64,000 nucleotides of DNA, from contig NZ_FZOY01000006.1 in the NCBI RefSeq assembly GCF_900188335.1, positions 186,001 to 250,000 of the forward strand, written 5' to 3'. Each line of letters begins with the position of its first letter. The stretch's first letter is position 1. Below, piece after piece: positions 1-8,229 of this stretch. The DNA comes from Tropicimonas sediminicola (lineage in GTDB: Bacteria; Pseudomonadota; Alphaproteobacteria; Rhodobacterales; Rhodobacteraceae). Made by a program: the position numbers and the translations under genes. Under the pieces are notes generated by a model. That model had not been told where the DNA came from and ran no database searches. It saw only the letters and a list, made by a program, of their open reading frames with translations.

Positions 1-1115
1 ACGGTGACGATGCCGAACCACACGAGGCTCAGCCCCATCGGTTCGATCAGCGGAAGGAACAGCGGCACCACGATCAGGATGATCGAGGAGGTATCCAGCA
101 GCGTGCCGAGGAAGATCATCAGCACGACATAGAAGAACATCACCCAGAAAAAGCTGAACTGTGCCGTCTCCAGGTAGTCGCCGAGCGCGTTGGGCACGCC
201 GGCCAGCCCCAGCATCCGGCTGTAGATCGAGGCGGCGGTGATCAGGAACAGGATCGCGGCGGTGATGTGCCCGGTCTCCAGCAGCGCGTGCCAGAAGCCT
301 TTGAGCGTGATCCGGCGCCGTGCCACGGCGATGATCAGCCCGAGGGCCGAGCCGCTGGCGCCGGCCTCCACCGGGCTCAGCCAGCCGGTGTAGATCCCGC
401 CCAGCACCACCACGATCAGCAGGGTGATCGGCAGGGTCTTGTCGGCGATCTCGCGCCAGCTCAGCCACTCGGTCTCCTCGAAGGGCCGGCCGCCGATATA
501 GTCTGGCGCGAAGCGGCCCATCACCCAGATCCAGCCGACATAGGCCGCGGCCAGCATCAGGCCCGGCACGATCCCGGCCTGGAACATGTCGCCCACCGAC
601 TGCTCGGCGACAAAGGAATAGATGATCAGCATCGCCGAGGGCGGAATGATCATGCCCAGCACCGAGGAGCCCGCCACCACCCCCACCGCGAAGCGGGGGT
701 TGTAGTCGTAGGAGAGCATCTGCGGCACCGAGACCTTGGAGAAGACCGAGGCCGAGGCGATCGAGGAGCCGGTGACGGCTGCGAAGACCGCGTTGGCGCC
801 GACCGTGGCCATGCCGATCCCGCCCTTCACCTTGCGGAAGCCCGAGTTCATCACCTCGTAGATGTCGCCCCCAAGCCCGGCCCGCGAGACGATCAGCCCC
901 ATGAAGGTGAACAGCGGCACCGTGGCGAAGGTGTATTCCATCACGCTGTCGCCCACGGCGATCTTCAGCAGGTTCATCGCCAGATCGAAATTGTCCCGCA
1001 TCAGCCAGATAGAGATAAAAGAGACGACGCCGAGCGCGACGGGGATATAGACCCCGATATAGACCAGGACCACGATCGCTGCGACCGAGGCGAGGCCGAT
1101 CTCCATGGGGCTCAC
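1..1115 (-). CDS. dctM: TRAP transporter large permease (DctM), 3' end cut by window edge
   Basis: Membrane subunit that carries the substrate and the cotransported cation in a tripartite ATP-independent periplasmic transporter. The translation is almost entirely hydrophobic segments with TRAP large-subunit features (GSSIASA-type turn near residue 95, IIPPSAMLI near residue 155). About 370 residues are visible; the family is about 430, so the last ~60 lie outside the window. The start is the GTG at 1115, because AGAGGA lies 7 bases upstream and the GTG overlaps the dctQ stop (GTGA); an in-frame ATG at 1106 is the alternative. It follows dctQ and dctP in one operon. Malonate or a related C3 dicarboxylate is the likely substrate because matA and matB lie on the divergent arm; this is inferred from context. 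Confidence 0.93.
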   Translation of the reverse strand, partial: MSPMEIGLASVAAIVVLVYIGVYIPVALGVVSFISIWLMRDNFDLAMNLLKIAVGDSVMEYTFATVPLFTFMGLIVSRAGLGGDIYEVMNSGFRKVKGGIGMATVGANAVFAAVTGSSIASASVFSKVSVPQMLSYDYNPRFAVGVVAGSSVLGMIIPPSAMLIIYSFVAEQSVGDMFQAGIVPGLMLAAAYVGWIWVMGRFAPDYIGGRPFEETEWLSWREIADKTLPITLLIVVVLGGIYTGWLSPVEAGASGSALGLIIAVARRRITLKGFWHALLETGHITAAILFLITAASIYSRMLGLAGVPNALGDYLETAQFSFFWVMFFYVVLMIFLGTLLDTSSIILIVVPLFLPLIEPMGLSLVWFGIVT

Positions 1116-1678
1116 GAGCGATCCTCTTCTTCATGTTCGGGCATGCGCACCAGCTCGAAATTGTCCTCGCGCAGCGCGATCTTCAGCACCAGCACCAGCG
1201 CGCAGAGCACGGCGCTGAGAAAGATCACCAGCTTGATCGGCCACCAGGGCGCGGTGAACACGCCGGGGATGCCGAAGTAGTCCCGCGTCTCCAGCATCTC
1301 GGTGAACTCGGGCCAGATCGCGAAAGCGATCAGCGTCATGAACACCGCCGAGACCGCGTTGATCGCCTGGCGCAGGATGTTGTGGGTGCGCGGATAGCGG
1401 CTGCCCAGCACCGTCAGGAACCCGTCGGAGCGGGTCAGCCGGTTGACCCGGATCACGTCGGGCAATTGCAGGAACACGATCAGCACCATCGAGAATTGCA
1501 CCACCTCGACCGCGCCGAGGAAGGGCTTGTTGAAGACGCCGCGCGCGATCACGTCGAAATTGACCACCAGCACCAGCAGCAGCACCACAATGGTGCCAAC
1601 GGCATTCGCCGATATGGCGATGCCGCTGGCCAGTCTGGACAGGCCGGTCGCGAGGGTCTTGAAGGTCCCGTTCGTCAT
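1112..1678 (-). CDS. dctQ: TRAP transporter small permease (DctQ)
   Basis: Small four-helix membrane subunit of the TRAP transporter, 188 residues, usual length for the family. Hydrophobic segments lie around residues 22-45, 60-80, 105-125 and 145-165, followed by an acidic cytoplasmic tail ending in EHEEEDRS. It lies 25 bases after the binding-protein gene and overlaps the large permease start (GTGA), the standard dctP-Q-M order. Its function is structural and couples the binding protein to DctM. Substrate specificity cannot be read from this subunit. Confidence 0.93.
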   Translation of the reverse strand: MTNGTFKTLATGLSRLASGIAISANAVGTIVVLLLVLVVNFDVIARGVFNKPFLGAVEVVQFSMVLIVFLQLPDVIRVNRLTRSDGFLTVLGSRYPRTHNILRQAINAVSAVFMTLIAFAIWPEFTEMLETRDYFGIPGVFTAPWWPIKLVIFLSAVLCALVLVLKIALREDNFELVRMPEHEEEDRS

Positions 1679-1703
1679 GGGAGTGGATCCGGCCTGTCAG
1701 GTA

Positions 1704-2792
1704 TCAGTTGGTCGGCTCGGCCGCCCAGTCGCGGACCGGCGCATAGCCTGCGTCCCGGAGCTTGCCGAGATAGGCGTTCAGCATCTCGGTGCCCGGCTCG
1801 CCGGCATCATCGAGCTCCTTGGCCCATTCCGCCGCGATGTTGGGCATCGCCTCGGCCCAGGCTACGCGGTCCTCGGGGCTCAGCTCGACGATGGTGCCGC
1901 CAGCGGCGACATAGGCGTCCAGGCTCTCGCCCGCCCGCTCCATCGCGATCCCGGCCACGTGGTCGCGATAGAGCACCGCCACCTCCCGCAGCACGCCCTT
2001 GACCTCGTCCGGCAGCCCGTCCCAGTAGTCCTTGTTGACCGTGATCGTCTTGGTGTTCACCGCGCCGAGATCTGCCTTCAGCATGTAGGGGGCGACCTCC
2101 GCCATCTTGAAGGTCTGCGCCGCTTCCGGCCAGAGCATGGCGTAATCGGTCATGCCGGTCTGGACCATGTTGTAGAAATCGGTCAGCCCGCCGCGCACGC
2201 CGGCCGCATCCGGGATCCCTTCGAGGTAGCGCAGGTTCAGCCCCGCGCCCGCCACCTTGGCGCCCTCCAGATCTTTCAGCGAGGCGATCTCGTTCTTCGA
2301 GAACAGCTGGTAGGAATCCAGGACTACGCCGGTCGCCAGGTAGACCTGGTTCTGCGCATCGAACTCCTTCTGCATGGTCGGGAATTCCTTGGCGATCTCA
2401 TCGACCGCCCGGGCCACCGCCACGGAGTCGGCCGCCACGAAAGGCGTCACCGCCGAGATCGCCTGGCTGGGCAGCTTGGAACTGTGGAAGATCGTGGTCA
2501 CAACCCCGATATCGCCCAGCCCCAGCTTGATCCCGTCGAGCACACCGCGCGGCTTGACGATGGCGCCGCCATAGCTCTCCTGCCAGTCCATCTCGTAATT
2601 GCCGGTCTCCGCCAGGCGCTTGTCGACCTCCGGGATGAAGAAGTTGGTGATCTCCTGCACCCAGAGCGCCTTGGCCGGGTAGCCGTCGATCACCACCGCG
2701 GTGATCTTCTCGGCGGCCAGCGCCGGGGTCGTCAGGGCAGTTGCCGCAAGAAGCCCGAGGGCCGCGGCCTTGGTCCGGAAATTGATCATCAT
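1704..2792 (-). CDS. dctP: TRAP transporter periplasmic binding protein (DctP family)
   Basis: Secreted substrate receptor of the TRAP system, about 362 residues, with an N-terminal signal peptide (MMINFRTKAAALGLL, hydrophobic core, cleavage after ALA). The mature part has DctP-family features, including a region near residue 200 that in this family holds the ligand-binding arginine (AGLNLRYLEG). Two ATGs are adjacent, at 2792 and 2789. The GGGAGGA ribosome site sits only 2 bases from the first and 5 from the second, so 2789 may be the true start. A malonate TRAP transporter (MatPQM) is known from Sinorhizobium meliloti next to matAB. The same gene neighbourhood here supports malonate as ligand, but binding residues were not compared. 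Confidence 0.92.
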   Translation of the reverse strand: MMINFRTKAAALGLLAATALTTPALAAEKITAVVIDGYPAKALWVQEITNFFIPEVDKRLAETGNYEMDWQESYGGAIVKPRGVLDGIKLGLGDIGVVTTIFHSSKLPSQAISAVTPFVAADSVAVARAVDEIAKEFPTMQKEFDAQNQVYLATGVVLDSYQLFSKNEIASLKDLEGAKVAGAGLNLRYLEGIPDAAGVRGGLTDFYNMVQTGMTDYAMLWPEAAQTFKMAEVAPYMLKADLGAVNTKTITVNKDYWDGLPDEVKGVLREVAVLYRDHVAGIAMERAGESLDAYVAAGGTIVELSPEDRVAWAEAMPNIAAEWAKELDDAGEPGTEMLNAYLGKLRDAGYAPVRDWAAEPTN

Positions 2793-2818
2793 GTCCTCCC
2801 TTTTTTTAACGTTCGGCG

Positions 2819-3274
2819 TCAGCTCCGGCGCCAGCAAATCTCCAGTTTCGTCCCGGCGCCTTCGAATAGTTTGGAGATCGCGCAATACTTCGCGGTCTCC
2901 GCAGCCACCCGCTCCAGCTCCTCCGCGCTGGCCGGGCCGTCGGCGGTCACCTGCAGCCGGATCGCGGTGAAAGGCACCGCCACCTCCTGCTGAAGCAACA
3001 CGCCCCGGCGGTCGAAATCGACCTCCATCTCGAAACCCAGCTGTCCGATCTCCACCCCGAGCGCGTCGGCGCATTTGTGGCCGATCGTGTTGGTGCAGCC
3101 GATCAGCGCCGCATAGGCCGTTTCGGTCGGCGAGAAGCCCCGGTTGGTGCCGCCGCGCTCCACCGGCTCGTCGATCTCGGACGTCAGGTCGCGCACCGCC
3201 ACCTCGACGTGGGAATGGCTGCTCGCCGTCCCCCGCATCCGGACCGTGACCTGGCTCTTCTGACGAATGGCCAT
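2819..3274 (-). CDS. OsmC/Ohr family peroxiredoxin-like protein
   Basis: A 151-residue cytoplasmic protein of the OsmC family, thiol-dependent peroxidases acting on organic hydroperoxides. The two redox cysteines are at Cys60 (in IGCTN) and Cys131 (KYCAIS), the spacing seen in OsmC/Ohr proteins, and the N-terminal strand region and central helix fit the fold. It lies between the binding-protein gene (26 bases) and the nitroreductase (9 bases) and is clearly part of the minus-strand operon. Its role there is unknown; it could protect the neighbouring flavoenzyme or act on a reactive intermediate. YhfA-type OsmC proteins of unknown function are an alternative assignment. Confidence 0.85.
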   Translation of the reverse strand: MAIRQKSQVTVRMRGTASSHSHVEVAVRDLTSEIDEPVERGGTNRGFSPTETAYAALIGCTNTIGHKCADALGVEIGQLGFEMEVDFDRRGVLLQQEVAVPFTAIRLQVTADGPASAEELERVAAETAKYCAISKLFEGAGTKLEICWRRS

Positions 3275-3283
3275 CGCGCGCCC

Positions 3284-3949
3284 TCAGACGAAGCTGCAGA
3301 CCTGGTCGAACGGGAACCGCGGCAGCTTCTGGAACAGCGCCGTCTCGTCCGCGTAACCGAGGTTGAGCAGGAAATTGGATCTCAGCGTGGTGCCGGCGAA
3401 GAACGCCTCGTCCACGATCTCGTTGGAAAAGCCCGACATCGCCCCGGTGTCGAGGCCCACGGCCCGCGCGGCGATCATGAAATAGGCCGCCTGCAGCGTC
3501 CCGTTGCGGAACGCCGTGGCCTCCGAATGCGCCGGCTTGCCCTCGAAATGCGGCCGGCGGTCCTCGTGCGGGAACAGGAACGGCAGCTCTGTCCAGAACT
3601 CCAGGTCATGGGCGATGATCACCGTCACCGGCGCCGACATCATCTTCTCGATGTTCTTCGCCTTCAGCGATGTCGCCAGCTTTTCCTTGGCCTCCGGGGA
3701 CTCGACGAAAACGAACCGCGCCGGGCAGCAATTCATGCTGGTCGGCCCGCCGGCGGCGATCTCGTAGACCTCCTCCAGCAGCGCGCGCGGCACCGGGCGA
3801 TCGGTCCAGGCGTAGTGCGAACGGGCGTCGCGCAGGATCAGGTCTATCGCGGCGTCGTCCAGCCGCTCGCAGGCGGCGCGAACTTCGCGTACCCGCGCCT
3901 GCGCCGCGGCCCGCGCCCGGGCCAAAGCCTGTCCGGTCAGCGCATTCAC
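3284..3949 (-). CDS. RutE/HadB-like nitroreductase family protein (candidate malonic semialdehyde reductase)
   Basis: FMN-dependent nitroreductase-fold protein of 221 residues. It closely follows the RutE/HadB subfamily pattern: R-S-H-Y-A-W near the start, the GPTSMNCCPARFVFV segment, FPHEDRR, and a C-terminal NLGYAD..LF..LPRF block. RutE reduces malonic semialdehyde to 3-hydroxypropionate in pyrimidine degradation, so next to malonate genes a three-carbon semialdehyde is a plausible substrate (inference). The start is the GTG at 3949: GGAGG lies 7 bases upstream and the GTG overlaps the stop of the upstream gene, implying translational coupling. Upstream reading-frame extension runs antisense-free only by chance and is not used. 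Confidence 0.85.
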   Translation of the reverse strand: MNALTGQALARARAAAQARVREVRAACERLDDAAIDLILRDARSHYAWTDRPVPRALLEEVYEIAAGGPTSMNCCPARFVFVESPEAKEKLATSLKAKNIEKMMSAPVTVIIAHDLEFWTELPFLFPHEDRRPHFEGKPAHSEATAFRNGTLQAAYFMIAARAVGLDTGAMSGFSNEIVDEAFFAGTTLRSNFLLNLGYADETALFQKLPRFPFDQVCSFV

Positions 3950-4827
3950 TCGGCTGCCTCCGTCCGCGCCAGGTCTTCCTCGGCCACGATCGGGCTGGCG
4001 CAGATGCCGATGCCCTCGATCTCCGCTTCGACCGTCTCGCCGGGGCGCAGCCAGCGCGGCGGCGTCTTGGCATGGCCGACTCCCGGCGGCGTGCCCATTG
4101 CAATCATGTCGCCCGGCTCCAGCGTGGAATATTCCGAGACCGTCGCGATCGTCCGCGCCACCGACCACAGCATGTCCGAGGTCGTCGCGCTCTGCAGGAT
4201 CTCGTCGCCCACGCGGCTCTCGATCTTCAGGCCCACCGCCCCCTCGGGCAGCTCGTCCGGCGTCACCACGTCCGGCCCGATCGGGCCCGTCGCGTCGAAG
4301 TTCTTGCCCGGCGTCCACTGGTGCGTCTTGCGCTGGTAATCCCGCACCGAGCCGTCGTTGAAGATCGTGTAGCCGAACACGTGCGACAGAGCCTCTTCCT
4401 CCGGGATGTGCTTGCCGCCCTTGCCGATGATCACCATCAGCTCGACCTCGTAGTCCAGACGCTCCGAGCAGGACGGACGCACCATCGGCTCGCCCGCCGC
4501 CATCAGCGAGGTCTGGCAGCGCAGGAACAGCGCCGGGTAGACCGGCACCTCGTAGCCGCCTTCCTTGATGTGATCGACGTAGTTAAGGCCAAGGCAGACG
4601 ACCTTGCCGGGCCGCGCGATCGGCAGAGCCGGCACGACGCTCGCGGCCGCAACCCGATCCGCCCTGGAGATCGCGTCCGACAGGGAGGCGACATCCACAT
4701 CCCCGCGAACCAACCCCATCAGATCAGCCCCGACAGCCCCGGACAAACCGGACAGGCAAACCGCTTCGTCCCCCAGGACAAGATGAACCCCACTGCCCGC
4801 CTCGCTTGTGCCGACCCTGAATCGCAT
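3946..4827 (-). CDS. Fumarylacetoacetate hydrolase (FAH) family protein
   Basis: A 293-residue FAH-family enzyme. The family hydrolyses or decarboxylates beta-keto acids using Mg2+ (acylpyruvate hydrolases, oxaloacetate decarboxylases, hydratases). Visible motifs are the substrate loop VCLGLNYVDH (about residues 77-86), the metal-binding LDYEVEL (about 124-130), FNDGSVRDYQ and the GTPPGVGH turn near residue 255. The ATG at 4827 follows GGGAGCGGGG. The open frame continues upstream for another 575 codons, but that part is antisense to the YciI and matA genes and is not coding. It is first on the minus arm, facing the AT-rich dyad. The exact substrate is unknown; a malonate-yielding diketo acid would fit the locus. 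Confidence 0.88.
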   Translation of the reverse strand: MRFRVGTSEAGSGVHLVLGDEAVCLSGLSGAVGADLMGLVRGDVDVASLSDAISRADRVAAASVVPALPIARPGKVVCLGLNYVDHIKEGGYEVPVYPALFLRCQTSLMAAGEPMVRPSCSERLDYEVELMVIIGKGGKHIPEEEALSHVFGYTIFNDGSVRDYQRKTHQWTPGKNFDATGPIGPDVVTPDELPEGAVGLKIESRVGDEILQSATTSDMLWSVARTIATVSEYSTLEPGDMIAMGTPPGVGHAKTPPRWLRPGETVEAEIEGIGICASPIVAEEDLARTEAAE

Positions 4828-4876
4828 CCCCGCTCCCTTTCCTGTCTGCTTGCCCGAGTTTTGATGATTATATTTC

Positions 4877-4917
4877 CTGTTGTCAATTAAAATCGATATT
4901 TTAAGATTGGACAGCAG
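4877..4917. promoter_or_regulatory. AT-rich dyad in divergent promoter region, probable operator
   Basis: The only AT-rich stretch in this region. It contains a perfect 7-bp inverted repeat, TTAAAAT (4887-4893) and ATTTTAA (4898-4904), around CGAT. An imperfect outer repeat, CTGTTGTCAAT (4877-4887) versus ATTGGACAGCAG (4906-4917), shares almost the same centre. It sits between divergent arms (starts at 4827 and 4933), 16 bases from the plus-strand start. A GntR-family repressor would be a natural ligand since malonate genes are often GntR-controlled, but no regulator gene is in this part of the window. Confidence 0.55.
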
Positions 4918-4932
4918 AATACGGAGGAAATC

Positions 4933-5319
4933 ATGCCTGCATGGAATGACTACAAGCAGCGGGCGCGGGAGCGCGGGGCCCTTGCGTTTGAGCTTTTCAT
5001 CGTTCGTTCGATCCCTGCGAAAGCGCCCGAGGAGGTCGCCGCGATTCTCCCGGAGCACCTCGCCTACCAGGCCAGACAGGAGGCCGCGGGGACCCTCGTG
5101 CTCGCCGGGCCGGTCTCCGATCCCACGGGCGACATGCTCGAAGGCGAAGGGCTGATCATATATCGCGCCGAGTCGCTGGAGGCGGCACGGGCGCTGGCCG
5201 AGGCGGATCCGATGCATGCCTCCGGAGCCCGCAGCTTCGACCTGCGGCGCTGGCTGGTAAACGAAGGCAACCTGACGCTCACGGTCGGACTGTCCGGTCA
5301 GCGTGTCAGCCTGAGCTAA
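4933..5319 (+). CDS. YciI-like domain protein
   Basis: A 128-residue ferredoxin-like-fold protein of the YciI/EthD-like group. It has the pattern R-x(6)-LPEHLAY near residues 34-45, GTLVLAGPVSD near 55-64, and the SLEAARALAEADPM helix near 80-95, where YciI proteins keep their conserved Asp. Some relatives are dehydrochlorinases or decarboxylases in ring-cleavage pathways; most are uncharacterised. It is the first gene of the plus arm, preceded by GGAGG, with a 69-base gap to matA. It is probably an accessory catabolic enzyme for the same substrate as the FAH protein opposite; the reaction is unknown. Confidence 0.8.
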   Translation: MPAWNDYKQRARERGALAFELFIVRSIPAKAPEEVAAILPEHLAYQARQEAAGTLVLAGPVSDPTGDMLEGEGLIIYRAESLEAARALAEADPMHASGARSFDLRRWLVNEGNLTLTVGLSGQRVSLS

Positions 5320-5388
5320 CCCGGTCATGCGCCCGCCCCGGCCCCGTTCGGCCTCGCGTTCCCTGTCCCCAGTTCCGGGAGTTTCACC

Positions 5389-6636
5389 ATGACACTTCTC
5401 GCAGATCTCCTTTCCACGGTCTTCGAACGCCGCTATCGCGAGCTGGTGCCGAGCCGACGCGACGGGCGCAGCCCCGACCAGCTGGCGCGCGCGCTCGTCG
5501 GAGCGACAGGCGAGATCTCCGGCCGCGCCCTCGCGTCCGAGATCCTCGCCCGGTTCCGCGCCATGTCGGACGACGAAAAGCGCAGCTTTTTCCGTCACAT
5601 CGCGACCGACATGAACATCGATTCCGAGGCCGTTCGCAGCACGCTCGACGCCTATGAGCACGCTCCCTCCCGGGACAGCTACCGCGCCTTCATCGCCGCC
5701 TCGGAGCCGCGGCGGCAGGAGTTGATCCGGCGCCTGAACCAGGTGCCGGGCGCCACCGCCGAACTGGTGCGGATGCGCGCGGACCTGCTGCGTCTCGGGC
5801 GTGGCGAGCCGGAGCTGGAGGCGCTCGACCTCGACTTCAGGCATCTCTTCTCGTCCTGGTTCAACCGCGGGTTCCTCGTGCTGCGCCCGATCAGCTGGAA
5901 GAGCCCGGCGGACATTCTCGAAAAGATCATTGCCTACGAGGCCGTGCACGCCATCGACAGCTGGGCCGACCTGCGCCGACGGCTGGAGCCCAGCGACCGG
6001 CGCTGCTTTGCCTTCTTCCACCCGGCCATGCCGGACGATCCGCTGATCTTCGTCCAGGTGGCGCTCACCCAGGGCATTCCCGGCTCGGTGCAGGCGCTGC
6101 TGGCCGAAGACCGCACACCGCTGGCCGCCGAGGCCGCCGACACGGCGACCTTCTACTCGATCTCGAATTGCCAGGCGGGGTTGGCCAGCATCAGCTTCGG
6201 CAATTCGCTGATCAAGCAGGTCGCGCGCGACCTTGCCGCCGAACTGGGCGGGCTCAAGACCTTCGTGACCCTCTCGCCGATTCCCGGCCTGACCGCCTGG
6301 CTGGAGCGCGAGGGGCGCGACTGGAACGGCGCCGATGCGGCCCGGATGCGCAGCATCGCCGCCGATTACCTGCTCAACGCCAAGCGGGCGGACGGCCAGC
6401 CGGTCGACCCGGTGGCGCGCTTCCACCTTGGCAACGGCGCCATCGTGCATGATGTTCACGCAAATGCCGACACGTCCGAAAAGGGACTCGCGCAATCCGG
6501 CGGCACCATGGTCAACTATCTCTACAAGCTGCCGCAGATCGCGCAGAACCACGAAAAATACGCCACGACACAGGAGGTCATCGCAGCCCCTGCCGTCGTC
6601 TCCCTCGCCAACGCGCTGTCCCGATCGAGGGCTTGA
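5389..6636 (+). CDS. matA: Malonyl-CoA decarboxylase
   Basis: Converts malonyl-CoA to acetyl-CoA and CO2. The protein has 415 residues with an N-terminal helical domain (about 1-130) and a C-terminal acetyltransferase-like domain. The conserved SISNCQAGL block is at residues 257-265, followed by FGNSLIKQVA and the SPIPGL segment. The catalytic-region histidine motif HDVHANADTS starts at His354, matching the family pattern around human MCD His423. The ATG follows GGGAG at normal spacing. It is 13 bases from matB. MatA and MatB together let the cell use imported malonate as carbon source: MatB forms malonyl-CoA and MatA decarboxylates it. Confidence 0.96.
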   Translation: MTLLADLLSTVFERRYRELVPSRRDGRSPDQLARALVGATGEISGRALASEILARFRAMSDDEKRSFFRHIATDMNIDSEAVRSTLDAYEHAPSRDSYRAFIAASEPRRQELIRRLNQVPGATAELVRMRADLLRLGRGEPELEALDLDFRHLFSSWFNRGFLVLRPISWKSPADILEKIIAYEAVHAIDSWADLRRRLEPSDRRCFAFFHPAMPDDPLIFVQVALTQGIPGSVQALLAEDRTPLAAEAADTATFYSISNCQAGLASISFGNSLIKQVARDLAAELGGLKTFVTLSPIPGLTAWLEREGRDWNGADAARMRSIAADYLLNAKRADGQPVDPVARFHLGNGAIVHDVHANADTSEKGLAQSGGTMVNYLYKLPQIAQNHEKYATTQEVIAAPAVVSLANALSRSRA

Positions 6637-6649
6637 GAAAGGTACCCCA

Positions 6650-8167
6650 ATGGCAAACCCGCTCTACGACGAGTTCTTCGGCACCCATGCCGGCAAGTCC
6701 GCGCCCTTCCTGCACCTGCCCTCCGGCGACACGCTGAGCTACCAGGCCTTCCTCGACATGGCGGCCCGGATTGCCAACGCGCTGGTGGAGATCGGCCTCG
6801 CTCCCGGGGACCGGGTGGCCGCGCAGGTCCGCAAGACCCCCGAGGCGCTGGCGCTCTATGCCGCCTGCACCCGGGCCGGGATGGTCTTTCTGCCACTCAA
6901 CACCGCCTACACGGTGGACGAGCTGTCCTATTTCGTCGAGGACAGCGGCGCCCGGCTGCTCGTCTGCGATCCGGAGAGCCGCGAGGGGCTTGCCCCCCTT
7001 GCGGAACGGCTCGGGACAGCGCTGGAGACGCTCGACGGCGATGGCAACGGCAGCCTGTCGGACCGCGCGCGCAGCCAGCCTGCGGAGTTCGAGACCGTGC
7101 CGCGCGACGGCGAGGATCTGGCGGCCTTTCTCTACACCTCCGGCACCACCGGACGCTCCAAGGGAGCGATGCTGACACAGAACAACCTGCTGTCGAACGC
7201 CCGCACCCTCGTCCGTGAATGGCGTTTCACCTCCGATGACGTGCTGATCCACGCGCTGCCGATCTTTCACACCCATGGGCTCTTTGTCGCCACCAACGTG
7301 ACGCTGGCGGCCGGGGGCAGCATGATCTTCCTGCCGGGCTTCGACCGCGACCGCATCTTCGAGATGATGCCGAAGGCGACCGCGCTGATGGGGGTGCCGA
7401 CGTTCTACACCCGGCTGCTGGACGATCCGCGGCTGAACCGGGAACTCGCCGCCCACATGCGCCTGTTCGTCTCGGGCTCGGCGCCGCTGCTGGCGGAGAC
7501 GCATGTCCAGTTCGAGGCGCGCACCGGCCACCGCATTCTCGAACGCTACGGAATGACCGAGACCAACATGAACACCTCGAACCCCTACGAGGGAGAGCGC
7601 CGCGCCGGCACGGTCGGCTTCCCGCTGCCCGGGGTCGAGCTGCTGATCACCGACCCCGCCAGCGGCGAGCCCCTGCCCACCGGCGAGGTCGGCCAGATCG
7701 AGGTGCGGGGTCCGAACGTGTTCAAGGGTTATTGGCAGATGCCGGAGAAGACCGCCGCCGAACTGCGCGCCAACGGCTTCTTCATCACCGGCGATCTCGG
7801 CAAGGTCGACGCCGACGGCTACGTCCATATCGTCGGACGCAACAAGGACCTGATCATTTCCGGCGGGTACAACATCTACCCCAAGGAGATCGAACTGGTG
7901 CTGGACGAGCAGCCGGGCGTGCTGGAAAGCGCGGTGATCGGCGTGCCGCATCCCGATTTCGGCGAAACGGTCTTGGGGCTGGTGGTTCCGGAGCGCGGGG
8001 CGGAGCCGGATCTCGACACGATCATGGAGAGCGTGCGCGGCGCGCTGGCCCGGTTCAAACATCCCCGCCGGCTTCTCGTGATCGACGAATTGCCGCGAAA
8101 CACGATGGGCAAGGTCCAGAAGAACATGCTCAGGGATCAATACCGGGACATGTTCACTCACGCCTGA
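6650..8167 (+). CDS. matB: Malonate-CoA ligase (malonyl-CoA synthetase)
   Basis: ATP-dependent acyl-CoA synthetase, 505 residues, that activates malonate to malonyl-CoA. It has the AMP-binding P-loop YTSGTTGRSKGA near residues 161-172, the motif ERYGMTETNMNTSNPYEG (the TNMNTSN segment is typical of MatB), GRNKDLIISGGYNIYPKEIE, and the C-terminal catalytic lysine in PRNTMGKVQKN. The ATG at 6650 has AAAGG 7 bases upstream; the frame extends further upstream but overlaps matA. It is the last gene of the operon, followed by a hairpin terminator. Adjacency with matA makes the assignment secure. Confidence 0.96.
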   Translation: MANPLYDEFFGTHAGKSAPFLHLPSGDTLSYQAFLDMAARIANALVEIGLAPGDRVAAQVRKTPEALALYAACTRAGMVFLPLNTAYTVDELSYFVEDSGARLLVCDPESREGLAPLAERLGTALETLDGDGNGSLSDRARSQPAEFETVPRDGEDLAAFLYTSGTTGRSKGAMLTQNNLLSNARTLVREWRFTSDDVLIHALPIFHTHGLFVATNVTLAAGGSMIFLPGFDRDRIFEMMPKATALMGVPTFYTRLLDDPRLNRELAAHMRLFVSGSAPLLAETHVQFEARTGHRILERYGMTETNMNTSNPYEGERRAGTVGFPLPGVELLITDPASGEPLPTGEVGQIEVRGPNVFKGYWQMPEKTAAELRANGFFITGDLGKVDADGYVHIVGRNKDLIISGGYNIYPKEIELVLDEQPGVLESAVIGVPHPDFGETVLGLVVPERGAEPDLDTIMESVRGALARFKHPRRLLVIDELPRNTMGKVQKNMLRDQYRDMFTHA

Positions 8168-8171
8168 GCGC

Positions 8172-8192
8172 GGGCCTTGGTGGGCCCTTTTC
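8172..8192 (+). terminator. Rho-independent terminator after matB
   Basis: Stem GGGCC / GGCCC with a six-base loop, directly followed by TTTTCTT, starting five bases after the matB stop. It ends the plus-strand mat operon before the convergent pxpA gene. Confidence 0.75.
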
Positions 8193-8229
8193 TTGTCAGT
8201 GGCTTGCAGTCATTTCTTAACCTGACACA

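Noticed and set aside
4828-6552. Minus-strand open frame of about 575 codons extending the FAH gene upstream
   Set aside because: It lies antisense to the YciI and matA genes, which carry clear family motifs. The antisense product is Arg/Gly/His-rich without family sequence. Long antisense frames are expected at this GC content.
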